From contig JAHDCP010000004.1 in the NCBI GenBank assembly GCA_020629775.1, positions 30,923 to 63,055 of the forward strand: a stretch of 32,133 nucleotides of DNA. Direction: 5' to 3'. Source of the DNA: Planktomarina sp. Lineage in GTDB: Bacteria > Pseudomonadota > Alphaproteobacteria > Rhodobacterales > Rhodobacteraceae. The first letter of the stretch is position 1. The number at the start of each line of letters is the position of its first letter. A program made the position numbers and the translations under genes. Below are positions 17,456 through 25,780 of the stretch, piece by piece. The notes beneath the pieces are model-generated. The model was not told the DNA's origin, ran no database searches, and saw only the letters and a list, made by a program, of their open reading frames with translations.

Positions 17456-19210
17456 ATGAGCGACACGTCCGAAATCGACGTGCGTGATTTGAACTCGGTG
17501 CGCGCTGCCAAGCGCGCATCCGAACGTGCTGATGTGGTGCTTGGCGATGATTTCGTGGCCCCCGACAGTACAGTTGACCGCGAAATTCGACTGGACCGAG
17601 AACGCCGCCGCCGCATTAACCTGCGTGGCTCGCCTTTGGCGCGCAAGATTGTGATGTTCAATCTTATCGGGTTGATGATTTTGGTGATTGGGATCCTTTA
17701 TCTCAACCCCGCCCGTGACAGTCTTGCCTTTCAGCGTGCTGAGGCGTTGACGAATGAAGCGCGGATCGCGGCAAGCGTGGCGCAGGTGGCCATTCCTGCC
17801 AGCGGCAACCAAGATTTAAAAACCATCGCCACCCCCGAATTGACTGATCTGTTGAATGCCATGGGCCTTCGTGCCGGCACCGAAGCGCTTTTGTTTGACC
17901 AAGGCGGCAATTTCTTGACCTCCACGAAGGCGCAAGCTGATGCAGCAACCCCTGTTGTGGAAGGGTTGTTACCTGATGCAGGCAGCACAGTTCTTACAGA
18001 TGCATTGTCGTCTGTATGGTCCAGAGTATCGGGCTGGATCAATGGCGCTGAAACCCCGATTGAAACAAATGCACACCCAGCAGAACGTGTCTTTCCTTTG
18101 GTGGAAAAGTCCGTTGCCGGCACCACGCAGGTAAAACGAATTCGTGGTGAAAATGCTGACCGTGTGTTTGCGGTCACCACCCCAATCCTTTTGGGCGGCA
18201 CGTCGGTGGGCGTCTTGGCGTTAATCACACCAGCCAACGAAAACGACCTGTTGGTCCGCCAAGAACGCGAACAGGTTCTGCAAGTGTTCGTTATTGCTTT
18301 CTTGGTATCGATTGGATTGTCATTGGTTTTGGCATCCACAATCGCAAATCCGATTTCAGACTTGGCCGCGGCTGCAGAAATGGGGCGCGCGAAAAACGCG
18401 CGCAAGAATACTGCTGGTCGAATTCGTATTCCTGATCTTACTGGGCGGCCTGATGAGATTGGGCGGCTATCTGGGGCCCTGCGCGGGATGGTTGGCGCGC
18501 TGTATGATCGGATCGATGGAAATGAACAATTTGCGGCCGATGTCGCCCATGAAATCAAAAACCCATTGGCATCATTACGTTCGGCTGTAGGCACCATGCG
18601 TGTTGCTAAAAAAGAAGAACAACGCGACAAATTGCTGGATGTGATTGACCATGATGTTCGTCGTTTGGACAGGCTGGTCAGCGACATTTCCAATGCGTCC
18701 CGATTGGATTCTGAACTTGTTAAGGAAGAAGAGGAAACCTTTAACCTTACCAAAATGGTGGGCAACTTGTCCGAGTATTTGGGACAGCAAGCCCGCGACA
18801 AAGGCATCGATTTTGTGGAAGATTTGCCGTCTGAACCTGTTATGTTGGATGGCTTGGAGCCGCGTTTGGCCCAGGTGTTTGTCAACCTTATTACCAACGC
18901 CATTTCGTTTTGCGAAGACGGTGATGCCATTCGCGTTTGGTCCAGAACACGTGGGGACAGGGTATTGGTGGTGGTGGAAGATACCGGACCAGGCATACCC
19001 AACAACGCGCTGAAAAAGGTATTCAAACGGTTTTATTCGCAACGGCCTGAAGGGCAGTTCGGGAACAATTCCGGTCTTGGTTTGGCCATATCAAAACAAA
19101 TTGTGGAAGCGCACGGTGGCGTCATTTGGGCAGAAAACATTCGACCAGCGGGTGCTGATGAAGATACGCCACCCTTGGGCGCCCGCTTTGTTGTTGGCTT
19201 GCCGCTTTAA
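17456..19210 (+). CDS. chvG: ChvG-type sensor histidine kinase
   Basis: The membrane sensor partner of ChvI, 584 residues. A long cytoplasmic, charged N terminus (about 1-60) precedes TM1 (about 64-84). A periplasmic sensing region of about 190 residues is followed by TM2 (about 276-297) and a HAMP linker (298-355). The HisKA domain has AADVAHEIKNPLASLRSAVG with phosphorylated His365. The HATPase domain has NLITNAISFC (N box), DTGPGIP (G1), FKRFYSQRPEG (F box) and NNSGLGLAIS (G2). In relatives, ChvG activity is held off by the periplasmic protein ExoR; no exoR gene is visible here. hprK begins 5 nt downstream. Confidence 0.95.
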   Translation: MSDTSEIDVRDLNSVRAAKRASERADVVLGDDFVAPDSTVDREIRLDRERRRRINLRGSPLARKIVMFNLIGLMILVIGILYLNPARDSLAFQRAEALTNEARIAASVAQVAIPASGNQDLKTIATPELTDLLNAMGLRAGTEALLFDQGGNFLTSTKAQADAATPVVEGLLPDAGSTVLTDALSSVWSRVSGWINGAETPIETNAHPAERVFPLVEKSVAGTTQVKRIRGENADRVFAVTTPILLGGTSVGVLALITPANENDLLVRQEREQVLQVFVIAFLVSIGLSLVLASTIANPISDLAAAAEMGRAKNARKNTAGRIRIPDLTGRPDEIGRLSGALRGMVGALYDRIDGNEQFAADVAHEIKNPLASLRSAVGTMRVAKKEEQRDKLLDVIDHDVRRLDRLVSDISNASRLDSELVKEEEETFNLTKMVGNLSEYLGQQARDKGIDFVEDLPSEPVMLDGLEPRLAQVFVNLITNAISFCEDGDAIRVWSRTRGDRVLVVVEDTGPGIPNNALKKVFKRFYSQRPEGQFGNNSGLGLAISKQIVEAHGGVIWAENIRPAGADEDTPPLGARFVVGLPL

Positions 19211-19215
19211 TCGCC

Positions 19216-19680
19216 GTGGTTTCGGTGGCTTGGCAAAACAAGAGCGGTGACCCAAGCAAATTTGTCATTCACGCTACAGCCGTTTCGTGGCGCGACAAAG
19301 GCGTTTTGATTATCGGGCCGTCTGGCAGCGGCAAGTCATCCTTGGCTTTGGAATTGATGGCCTTCGATGCTGATCTTATCGCAGATGATCGGGTGGAGTT
19401 AAAAGACCATGCAGAAGTGCTGACACTATGCGCGCCGCAACCGATTGCGGGTATGATCGAAGCACGGGGCTTTGCGGTTTTGGCGGCCCAAAACGTGAAC
19501 CATGCAAAGTGTGAATTGATAGTTGATCTAACCGAAGCGGCGCCCGGCCGGCTTCCCGATTGCGTGACTACGACTTTTCAAGGCGTTGAATGCCCCTATC
19601 TTAGGGCAAAGGCGATGCCGAGCCTCGCATCTGTCATCCTGCAGTTTTTGAAATCTGGAATTGCTACCAATGAAAGCTGA
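19216..19680 (+). CDS. hprK: HPr kinase/phosphorylase, short alphaproteobacterial form
   Basis: HprK phosphorylates or dephosphorylates the regulatory serine of HPr. The 154-residue protein is only the C-terminal catalytic domain; the family in Firmicutes is about 310 residues. The N-terminal domain is normally absent in alphaproteobacteria, so this is not a broken gene. It shows IIGPSGSGKSSLALEL (Walker A, 34-41), DLIADDRVEL, which is the second conserved motif, and IAGMIEARGFAVL, the family signature region. It begins with GTG, 5 nt after chvG, and overlaps rapZ by 11 nt. The placement ties the PTS switch to the ChvGI operon. Confidence 0.94.
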   Translation: MVSVAWQNKSGDPSKFVIHATAVSWRDKGVLIIGPSGSGKSSLALELMAFDADLIADDRVELKDHAEVLTLCAPQPIAGMIEARGFAVLAAQNVNHAKCELIVDLTEAAPGRLPDCVTTTFQGVECPYLRAKAMPSLASVILQFLKSGIATNES

Positions 19681-20557
19681 AACCAAAGAAAAGCACTTGG
19701 TCTTGATCACCGGCCCATCGGGGGCAGGGCGCACCACGGCCATCCACGCTTTGGAAGACAGCGGATTTGAGGTGATAGACAATTTGCCTTTGTCCTTGAT
19801 CCCAGCCTTGATTGATGCCCCGTTGGAGGGGCGACCGCTGGCGCTTGGCATCGATGTCCGAAATCGAGATTTTTCCATCGCTCAGTTGATAGAATTGATC
19901 GATAGCTTGAACGCACGCCCCAATGTGCGTTCCGAAGTTTTGTATTTGGATTGTGCCGCCAATGCTTTGGTGCGCCGATATTCAGAAACCCGTCGCAAGC
20001 ACCCGATAAGCCCCGAAGCCCCACCATTGAAAGGGATTGAACAAGAGTTGGGCTTGATGGTTCCGATTAAAGCCAGGGCGGATATCCTGATTGATACAAC
20101 TCCCCTCAGCCCCCATGATTTGAAGTCAGAGGTGCGCCAATGGTTTGGCTTGGATAATGACATTGCCATGGGGGTTTCAGTTCAGTCCTTTTCTTACAAA
20201 CGTGGTTTGCCGCGATCTGTGGACATGATGTTTGATTGTAGGTTTTTACAAAATCCACATTGGGAAGAAGCCTTGCGCCCGCAAACAGGTAAAGACAAAC
20301 CTGTGCAAGATTTTGTCCGCAAGGACCCCAGTTTTGAGGCGTTCTTGGATCAGGTCTTTCAATTGGTGACTTTGGTCCTGCCGCAACATGCAAAAGAAGG
20401 GCGCAGCCACGTGTCTATCGCGTTTGGTTGCACTGGCGGACGTCATCGTTCTGTGACATTAGCAGAGGCACTGTTTGATAAGTTGTCATCTGTGGAAGAT
20501 TGGCACCTGTCTGTCCGGCATCGTGAATTGGAACGTGCCGTGCCAGTGCCGAACTGA
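19670..20557 (+). CDS. rapZ: RNase adapter protein RapZ
   Basis: RapZ (YvcJ/YhbJ) binds nucleotides and, in E. coli, brings the small RNA GlmZ to RNase E to control glucosamine-6-phosphate synthesis; the alphaproteobacterial target is not established. I take the ATG at 19670 (295 residues). The P-loop is GPSGAGRT (15-22), with Arg at the usual Lys position. DNLPLSLIPAL follows, as in the family. The C-terminal domain carries SFSYKRGLPRSVDMMFDCRFL, NPHWEEALRP and CTGGRHRSV, the conserved RapZ ends. It overlaps hprK by 11 nt. Confidence 0.94.
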   Translation: MKAETKEKHLVLITGPSGAGRTTAIHALEDSGFEVIDNLPLSLIPALIDAPLEGRPLALGIDVRNRDFSIAQLIELIDSLNARPNVRSEVLYLDCAANALVRRYSETRRKHPISPEAPPLKGIEQELGLMVPIKARADILIDTTPLSPHDLKSEVRQWFGLDNDIAMGVSVQSFSYKRGLPRSVDMMFDCRFLQNPHWEEALRPQTGKDKPVQDFVRKDPSFEAFLDQVFQLVTLVLPQHAKEGRSHVSIAFGCTGGRHRSVTLAEALFDKLSSVEDWHLSVRHRELERAVPVPN

Positions 20558-20576
20558 TTGGGAAGGAACTCACTGC

Positions 20577-20966
20577 GTGATCGGGATCGTCATTGTAGCC
20601 CATGGTCGTCTTGCCGAAGAATATCTTTCGGCAGTTGAACATGTTGTTGGCGCACAAGATGGTATTAAAGCAGTGCCAGTCCAAGCGGATCATGATCGCG
20701 CCGCGAAACAATCTGAAATTCAAACAACAGTCGATGCCGTAGATATGGGGGACGGTGTAGCCGTCGTGGTGGACATGTTTGGTGGGTCGCCGTCCAATCT
20801 TTCGATGTTGGCTTGCGAAAAGGCGAATCGCCGTGTGGTTTACGGTGCAAACCTGCCAATGTTGGTGAAATTGGCCAAAAGCAGAGAGTTGCCGCTGGAA
20901 CAGGCCGTTAACCGTGCAGTGGTTGCTGGCCGCAAGTATCTTGATTGTGTGCCCGCCACGTCTTAA
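20577..20966 (+). CDS. PTS mannose/fructose-family EIIA domain protein
   Basis: A 129-residue stand-alone EIIA of the mannose family (ManX-like), which accepts phosphate from HPr. I start at the GTG at 20577 because IGIVIVAHGRLAEEYL, with the phosphorylatable His9, then lies at the N terminus as in the family. GAAGGA sits about 10 nt upstream. VVVDMFGGSPSNLSM is the second hallmark. No EIIB, EIIC or EIID sugar permease is encoded nearby. The protein is therefore probably regulatory, ending a phosphorelay that does not transport sugar. It lies 19 nt after rapZ and 9 nt before HPr. Confidence 0.93.
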   Translation: MIGIVIVAHGRLAEEYLSAVEHVVGAQDGIKAVPVQADHDRAAKQSEIQTTVDAVDMGDGVAVVVDMFGGSPSNLSMLACEKANRRVVYGANLPMLVKLAKSRELPLEQAVNRAVVAGRKYLDCVPATS

Positions 20967-20975
20967 GCCCCCCTC

Positions 20976-21242
20976 ATGAAAACGGTATTGTCCATCATCA
21001 ATCAAAAAGGCTTACACGCCCGCGCGTCTGCGCGATTTGTCGAAACTGTGGAAGGCTTCGATGCTGATGTAACTGTTTCGCGCGATGGCCAAGAAGCCGA
21101 GGGCGATAGCATAATGGGGTTGTTGATGTTGGCAGCCACCAAAGGAACAGAAATCGAGATCGAAACGCGCGGCCCCCAGGCTGAGGCGCTGACCAATGCA
21201 TTGGCAGAGCTTCTTGCGGACCGGTTTGGAGAAGACCAATGA
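20976..21242 (+). CDS. ptsH: Phosphocarrier protein HPr
   Basis: HPr relays phosphate between EI and EIIA and is the substrate of HprK. The 88-residue protein is complete. KGLHARASARFV has the active-site His14, and GDSIMGLLMLAA carries Ser45, the residue HprK would modify (Ser46 in B. subtilis numbering). Both regulatory sites are thus present, next to hprK. EI (ptsP or ptsI) is not in this window. The stop is 28 bp before the acyltransferase start preferred here. Confidence 0.96.
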   Translation: MKTVLSIINQKGLHARASARFVETVEGFDADVTVSRDGQEAEGDSIMGLLMLAATKGTEIEIETRGPQAEALTNALAELLADRFGEDQ

Positions 21243-21270
21243 CCGTTCAAAGCGGCGATATGGGGGCTAT

Positions 21271-22152
21271 GTGTCAACAATTTTAGAATCCAAGCAATTG
21301 GCCAGGCGTTCCGGGGATCCGACCCGTTATACGATCAACCAGCTCAGCTATGCGGACACTTTCAAAAACCCAGTGTTGCGCAATGTGATTTCTGGTTTGG
21401 AGTGGTTGACTGGAAAGTTGACAATTGTGCGCTGGGTGCGTCGCTTCGAAAAGCTGGGCCAACCAAACGATCACACGTTCTTCCGGCAGGCGTTGGATGT
21501 GATGGGTGTTCCCTTGAAAACCCCTGCTGATCAGCTTGCAAATATTCCGAAGACCGGGCCAGTTGTTGTGGTTGCGAACCATCCCCACGGTTTGGTGGAC
21601 GGGATGGTTATTGCTGATTTGATCGGCAAAGTTAGGCAGGATTATCGCGTTTTAACCCGTTCACTTTTGACAGAACTGGACGATGGTGCTGGCCAGTTTA
21701 TGATTTCTGTGCCGTTCCCCCACGATGAAGACGCCCAAGAAAAGGGCTTGAAAATGCGTGCGGAAGCCATGGCTTATTTGAAAGCAGGCGGCGTGATTGC
21801 AGTTTTCCCATCGGGTGTTGTGGCATCTTCGGACACTTATTTCGGTCCCGCTATCGAACGGGAATGGAATGTTTTCACAGCCAAAATGATCCAACGGTCT
21901 GGTGCGACAGTCGTGCCGGTGAAATTCAGTGGGCAGAATTCACGTTGGTATCACGTTGCCAACAAGATTTCAGCCACGTTGCGGCAAGGATTGCTGATCC
22001 ATGAAATTGCAAACCAAAAGAACACACCGCAAGCGCCAACCGTAGGGGCAGCAATCACACCGGAAGATTCTGAAAAGTGGAAAGGAGATCCACGCGGTTA
22101 CATGGCATATTTGCGTAAACTTACGATGGATTTACCTGCCAACAAGATTTGA
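21271..22152 (+). CDS. Lysophospholipid acyltransferase (PlsC-like) family protein
   Basis: A 293-residue membrane-associated acyltransferase of the LPLAT superfamily. The catalytic block NHPHGLVDG is at about 103-111, in the HX5D form seen in OlsA/hemolysin-type members. AVFPSGVVASSD is the later substrate-binding block, and a conserved-looking GQNSRWYHVANKISATLRQG follows. The acyl acceptor is unknown; lysophosphatidic acid and lyso-ornithine lipid are both possible. I prefer the GTG at 21271 because the conserved part starts soon after. An in-frame ATG at 21196 would give 318 residues and overlap HPr by 47 nt. It ends at a bidirectional terminator. Confidence 0.85.
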   Translation: MSTILESKQLARRSGDPTRYTINQLSYADTFKNPVLRNVISGLEWLTGKLTIVRWVRRFEKLGQPNDHTFFRQALDVMGVPLKTPADQLANIPKTGPVVVVANHPHGLVDGMVIADLIGKVRQDYRVLTRSLLTELDDGAGQFMISVPFPHDEDAQEKGLKMRAEAMAYLKAGGVIAVFPSGVVASSDTYFGPAIEREWNVFTAKMIQRSGATVVPVKFSGQNSRWYHVANKISATLRQGLLIHEIANQKNTPQAPTVGAAITPEDSEKWKGDPRGYMAYLRKLTMDLPANKI

Positions 22153-22170
22153 CGGGAAAAGCACTGGATC

Positions 22171-22205
22171 AAAAAAGCGGGCGCCTGAGTGGCGCCCGTT
22201 TTGTT
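22171..22205. terminator. Bidirectional intrinsic terminator
   Basis: CGGGCGCC and GGCGCCCG (22178-22185, 22191-22198) form a perfect 8-bp GC stem with a TGAGT loop. AAAAAAG lies on the left and TTTTGTTT on the right, so both strands have a U tract. It serves the acyltransferase gene on plus and etfA on minus, which converge here. Confidence 0.9.
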
Positions 22206-22209
22206 TGGT

Positions 22210-23139
22210 TTAGCCTAACTTCGATGTCAGCTCAGGCACCGCGTCGAACAGATCGGCCACCAGGCCAAAATCGGCAACTTGAAAAATCGGGGCTTCTTCA
22301 TCTTTGTTGATGGCCACGATGATTTTGCTGTCTTTCATACCTGCCAAGTGCTGGATGGCGCCAGAAATGCCGACTGCAACATACAGGTCCGGGGCAACCA
22401 CTTTACCGGTCTGTCCCACTTGCCAATCGTTGGGCGCATAGCCGGAATCAACAGCCGCACGGGATGCGCCAATGGCGGCACCCAATTTGTCAGCCAGGCC
22501 TTCGATCAGTTTGAAATCATCTTCTGACCCAACACCACGGCCGCCAGACACAACGATTCCAGCCGATGTCAGCTCTGGACGATCGCTGGCGGCAACTTTG
22601 TCTTCAACCCATGAGGACAAGCCAGGATTGGCCGCTGCATCAATGCTTTCAACAGACGCAGAACCGCCTTCTGCAGCAGCATCGAATGTTGATGTCCGGA
22701 TGGTGCCAACAACTTTGGCATCTGTGGATTTTACAGTTTGGATCGCGTTGCCAGCATAAATTGGACGCTCGAATGTCTTAGCGTCCACCACTTTTGTGAT
22801 TTCAGACACGATCATAACGTCCAACATTGCGGCAACCCGTGGCAACGTATTTTTAGATGCAGCCGTGGAAGGTGCGACAATGGCATCGTAGTCGCCAGCC
22901 AGCCCGACGATCAAATCCGCCACTGGTTCTGCCAAGTCGTGCCCATAGGCATCATCTTGGGCGCACAAAACTTTGGAAACACCGTCCAGCTTGGCAGCTG
23001 CGTCCGCAGCGCCGCTGCAGCCAGCGCCAGCGCACAGGATTGTAACGTCACCCATTTGCTTGGCAGCGGTCAGGGCCTTGGCTGTGCTGTCGACAGACAA
23101 CTCACCGTTTACAACTTCAGCAATAAGAAGAACTGCCAT
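22210..23139 (-). CDS. etfA: Electron transfer flavoprotein alpha subunit
   Basis: ETF accepts electrons from acyl-CoA dehydrogenases and passes them to ETF:quinone oxidoreductase. The 309-residue alpha subunit binds FAD. The N-terminal domain begins [14 protein letters not shown], and the C-terminal FAD domain has [42 protein letters not shown] and [16 protein letters not shown], all family hallmarks. Its ATG overlaps the etfB stop by 1 nt (TAATG), so the pair is coupled. An ETF is the expected acceptor for the methylsuccinyl-CoA dehydrogenase encoded elsewhere in the window. Confidence 0.97.
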   Translation of the reverse strand: MAVLLIAEVVNGELSVDSTAKALTAAKQMGDVTILCAGAGCSGAADAAAKLDGVSKVLCAQDDAYGHDLAEPVADLIVGLAGDYDAIVAPSTAASKNTLPRVAAMLDVMIVSEITKVVDAKTFERPIYAGNAIQTVKSTDAKVVGTIRTSTFDAAAEGGSASVESIDAAANPGLSSWVEDKVAASDRPELTSAGIVVSGGRGVGSEDDFKLIEGLADKLGAAIGASRAAVDSGYAPNDWQVGQTGKVVAPDLYVAVGISGAIQHLAGMKDSKIIVAINKDEEAPIFQVADFGLVADLFDAVPELTSKLG

Positions 23140-23897
23140 TAGACTGCTCCTGCTTCTTTGAGTTTTTCAATAAGTTCATCAACCGAACCCACTTTAATAC
23201 CAGCGGCCCGTTCTTCGGGTTCGCCCGTGGAAACGATTTCCAAACGGTGCGCCACATCCACGCCGTAATCGGCGGGTGTCTTTTCATCCAAAGGCTTTTT
23301 CTTGGCCTTCATGATGTTTGGCAAAGACGCATACCGTGGTTCGTTCAAGCGCAAATCAACGGTTACCACTGCGGGCATGTTCACTGCGATCGTTTGCAAA
23401 CCACCGTCTACTTCACGGGTAACGGTTGCTTTATCACCGTCTATTGAAAGTTCAGACGCAAATGTTGCTTGGCTCCAGCCCAACAGCGCGGCGAGCATTT
23501 GGCCCGTTGCGTTCATATCGTTGTCGATGGCTTGTTTGCCGCATAATACAACGCCCGGCTGTTCTTCGTCGACAATCCCTTTCAAGATTTTGGCAACGGC
23601 CAGGGGTTCGATGTCGTTGTGTACGTCGTCAGCTGCAATCACCAAAATTGCGCGATCAGCGCCCATAGCTAGGGCTGTACGCAGTGTTTCTTGATTTTGC
23701 TTAACGCCAACAGATACAGCAATAACTTCCTCCGCTTGACCAGCTTCTTTCAGGCGAATGGCCTGTTCGACTGCGATTTCGTCAAATGGGTTCATCGACA
23801 TTTTAACATTCGCGAGGTCGACGCCGCTGCCATCCGCTTTGACGCGGACCTTCACATTGTAGTCGATCACGCGTTTGACGGGCACAAGTACCTTCAT
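23139..23897 (-). CDS. etfB: Electron transfer flavoprotein beta subunit
   Basis: The beta subunit of the ETF heterodimer, 252 residues, which carries AMP and the partner-docking region. It opens [38 protein letters not shown] is in the first third, then [20 protein letters not shown], and [20 protein letters not shown] is the recognition-loop region that contacts acyl-CoA dehydrogenases. I use the ATG at 23895-23897 because GGAGAA lies about 7 nt upstream and the product then starts like other EtfB. About 180 bp upstream, before the adenosyltransferase gene, probably contain its promoter. Confidence 0.97.
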   Translation of the reverse strand: MKVLVPVKRVIDYNVKVRVKADGSGVDLANVKMSMNPFDEIAVEQAIRLKEAGQAEEVIAVSVGVKQNQETLRTALAMGADRAILVIAADDVHNDIEPLAVAKILKGIVDEEQPGVVLCGKQAIDNDMNATGQMLAALLGWSQATFASELSIDGDKATVTREVDGGLQTIAVNMPAVVTVDLRLNEPRYASLPNIMKAKKKPLDEKTPADYGVDVAHRLEIVSTGEPEERAAGIKVGSVDELIEKLKEAGAV

Positions 23898-24077
23898 CTG
23901 CGGTTCTCCATAATTAAAGCGGCTGTGAATCAGCCCCAAGCATTTCTGTCGACCGTAAGTAAGCCCGATGGCTGCCGCGTGACAGGGAAAAAACGTCGGG
24001 TTACGGTTCGGTGACGCCGCGTTTTCACCAATTTGTTTCCCATTGGCGTCGAGTCGGCGGTTTGGTAGGTTTAAACT

Positions 24078-24650
24078 TTACCGATTGGCCCCCGGGACCC
24101 AAAGCACATCATCGTTGCCATTGTTGTTGGCGATACGGCTTGCCACAAAAAACCAATCAGACAATCGGTTAAGGTATTTTGTGCCTGCGGGATTGATGGC
24201 TTCGATGGACCCAAGTTCGACGGACAAGCGTTCTGCGCGGCGCGCCACTGTTCGTGACAAATGCAAATGCGCCGCCAAAGCTGATCCGCCTGGTAAAATG
24301 AAGGAACGCAATGGGGTCAGTTCTGCGTTCATGGCATCGATTTCAGCTTCAAGTCGTTCAACTTGCGCTTCGGTCATGCGAAGCGGCGGATATTCTGCAT
24401 CCGAATCTTTATCCATATCTGGACGACACAAGTCAGCACCCAGATCGAACAGATCATTTTGGATTGCTGCCAATTGGGCATCCATGGGGTCTGTGGAATG
24501 AAGCCGGGCCATGCCGACTGTGGCGTTCACTTCGTCCACCGTCCCGTAAGCCTCCACCCGTTGGGAATGCTTTGCCACCCTTGATCCGTTGCCCAAAGCG
24601 GTTTCACCACTGTCACCCGTTTTGGTGTAAATTTTGCTTAAAACAACCAT
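24078..24650 (-). CDS. PduO-type cob(I)yrinic acid a,c-diamide adenosyltransferase
   Basis: A 190-residue corrinoid adenosyltransferase that uses ATP to make the adenosyl form of vitamin B12. It matches the PduO/CobO-PduO type: KIYTKTGDSGETALGNG is the N-terminal ATP-binding motif, EAYGTVDEVNA follows, and HLSRTVARRAERL and LNRLSDWFFVASR are the C-terminal helices that bind ATP and cobalamin. The product serves adenosylcobalamin mutases, including ethylmalonyl-CoA and methylmalonyl-CoA mutase. Its start overlaps the stop of the twin-TM gene by 1 nt, suggesting coupling. Confidence 0.95.
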   Translation of the reverse strand: MVVLSKIYTKTGDSGETALGNGSRVAKHSQRVEAYGTVDEVNATVGMARLHSTDPMDAQLAAIQNDLFDLGADLCRPDMDKDSDAEYPPLRMTEAQVERLEAEIDAMNAELTPLRSFILPGGSALAAHLHLSRTVARRAERLSVELGSIEAINPAGTKYLNRLSDWFFVASRIANNNGNDDVLWVPGANR

Positions 24651-24859
24651 CAGCTTCCTCCGTTTCCGCGCAACGCGATCACCGCCAAAATGAGCAATAT
24701 CGCCACAAATTGAGCGGCAATGCGCAAACGCATTAGTTTATTTCCATATTTGCGATTGAATTCGCCGCCCTGGGCGAAACCGCCGATACCAATGGCCAAA
24801 ATTGCCACCACCACGATGCATGCGACCGTAGCAACGATTAAAAGAGGATCTTTATCCAT
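24650..24859 (-). CDS. Twin-transmembrane HIG1-like small protein
   Basis: A 69-residue inner-membrane protein with two helices (about 6-28 and 46-64) joined by a polar loop, GEFNRKYGNKLMRLRI, which resembles the HIG1 linker. Proteins of this type are annotated as twin transmembrane proteins in alphaproteobacteria; eukaryotic HIG1 proteins associate with cytochrome oxidase. A respiratory role here is only an inference. AGGGA precedes the ATG. It overlaps the adenosyltransferase start by 1 nt, a pairing common in this group in my recollection. Confidence 0.85.
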   Translation of the reverse strand: MDKDPLLIVATVACIVVVAILAIGIGGFAQGGEFNRKYGNKLMRLRIAAQFVAILLILAVIALRGNGGS

Positions 24860-24914
24860 GGGAATCCCTATCCAGACTTACCCCCAATGTAGGGGGCGCA
24901 GGCGCATTGGCCAG

Positions 24915-25736
24915 TTAGAACTTTAAAACGATTTTGTCCAAAAGCCGTGTCGGCAGAACACGTTTCAAAAACGACATGATGTGCGTGGCCTTAGTGATGC
25001 CATATCGAGGTCTTGGGTTGGAACTGGCCAAAGCGTGGATCACCTTATCGGTCACCGCGCTTGGTGGCAGTTCAAACGTGTCTTTGGAGTAGTCAGCATA
25101 AAGTCGGTGCCGCAAAGCTTCGTATTCCTTGCGCCGTGGCGAATTTTCCCAATCGATCCAACGTTCAAATGGTTCCCGTGCATTTTCGCGAATGCGGGTG
25201 GTGATCGGACCCGGTTCGATCAGAACCACATGGATGCCCGTGCCGCGCATTTCTGCACGCAATGTATCAGACAAACCTTCCATGGCGAATTTGGTGGAAT
25301 TATACGCGCCGCGATATCGCAGCGCGACAAGGCCAAGAACGGATGAACAATTCAGAATGCGACCGTAACCTTGAGCGCGCATGACCTTGATCGCTTGCCT
25401 AGTCAGTTCGTGATAGCTGAAAAAATTTGTTTGAAAGATCTCGCTCAAAGCATCGGTTGGAAGATCTTCGACGGCACCGGGAATGGCAAAAGCCCCATTG
25501 TTGAAAAGTGCATCTAAGGTGCCGCCTGTTTCCGCAATGACCCGTTCGATTGCACCATTAAGGCTTTCTGGATTGGCCAGGTCGATCAGCGGGCTTCGAA
25601 TGCCTTGGGCCTCCAACCGGTCACAGTCCTCCTGCTTGCGGCAACTGGCGAAGACTTTCCAGCCCATTTCGTGCAAGGTTTTTGCGCAATCATAACCGAT
25701 GCCAGAGGAGCATCCAGTGATAAGAATTGATTTCAT
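24915..25736 (-). CDS. Classical short-chain dehydrogenase/reductase
   Basis: A 273-residue NAD(P)-dependent oxidoreductase with the classical SDR motifs: TGCSSGIG (8-15) for cofactor binding, NNGAF for fold stability, NCSSVLG with the catalytic Ser, and YNSTK with the catalytic Tyr and Lys, followed by EPGPITT. No acidic residue that would fix NAD preference stands out; the Arg in FASCRK suggests NADP. A basic C-terminal segment may contact the membrane. The substrate is unknown. It lies 44 bp after the SH3-domain gene and 55 bp before the twin-TM gene on the same strand. Confidence 0.9.
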   Translation of the reverse strand: MKSILITGCSSGIGYDCAKTLHEMGWKVFASCRKQEDCDRLEAQGIRSPLIDLANPESLNGAIERVIAETGGTLDALFNNGAFAIPGAVEDLPTDALSEIFQTNFFSYHELTRQAIKVMRAQGYGRILNCSSVLGLVALRYRGAYNSTKFAMEGLSDTLRAEMRGTGIHVVLIEPGPITTRIRENAREPFERWIDWENSPRRKEYEALRHRLYADYSKDTFELPPSAVTDKVIHALASSNPRPRYGITKATHIMSFLKRVLPTRLLDKIVLKF

Positions 25737-25780
25737 ACTTCAGCCCTTAAACATCTGTGGGCTGAATACGTGGGCTTGGA

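Noticed and set aside
17731-19026. A 431-codon open frame antisense to chvG
   Set aside because: It is rich in Ser, Arg and Thr, has no recognisable domain, and lies wholly opposite a well-supported histidine kinase. Long antisense frames are expected from the codon use of this genome.
19216-19680. hprK as a truncated pseudogene, because it is half the Firmicutes length
   Set aside because: The short form with only the kinase domain is normal in alphaproteobacteria. The P-loop and DD motif are intact, and HPr with its target Ser is encoded nearby.
23898-24077. The 180-bp gap between etfB and the adenosyltransferase gene, as a site for a riboswitch (cobalamin) or small RNA
   Set aside because: No cobalamin-box-like sequence was found, only a small GGCTG/CAGCC hairpin near the etfB start. 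It is also downstream of the adenosyltransferase gene, the wrong side for its control.
24881-24896. CCCCC/GGGGG hairpin between the classical SDR and the twin-TM gene, as a terminator
   Set aside because: The SDR gene is downstream of nothing that would need it: on the minus strand the hairpin has no U tract and only a 5-bp stem.
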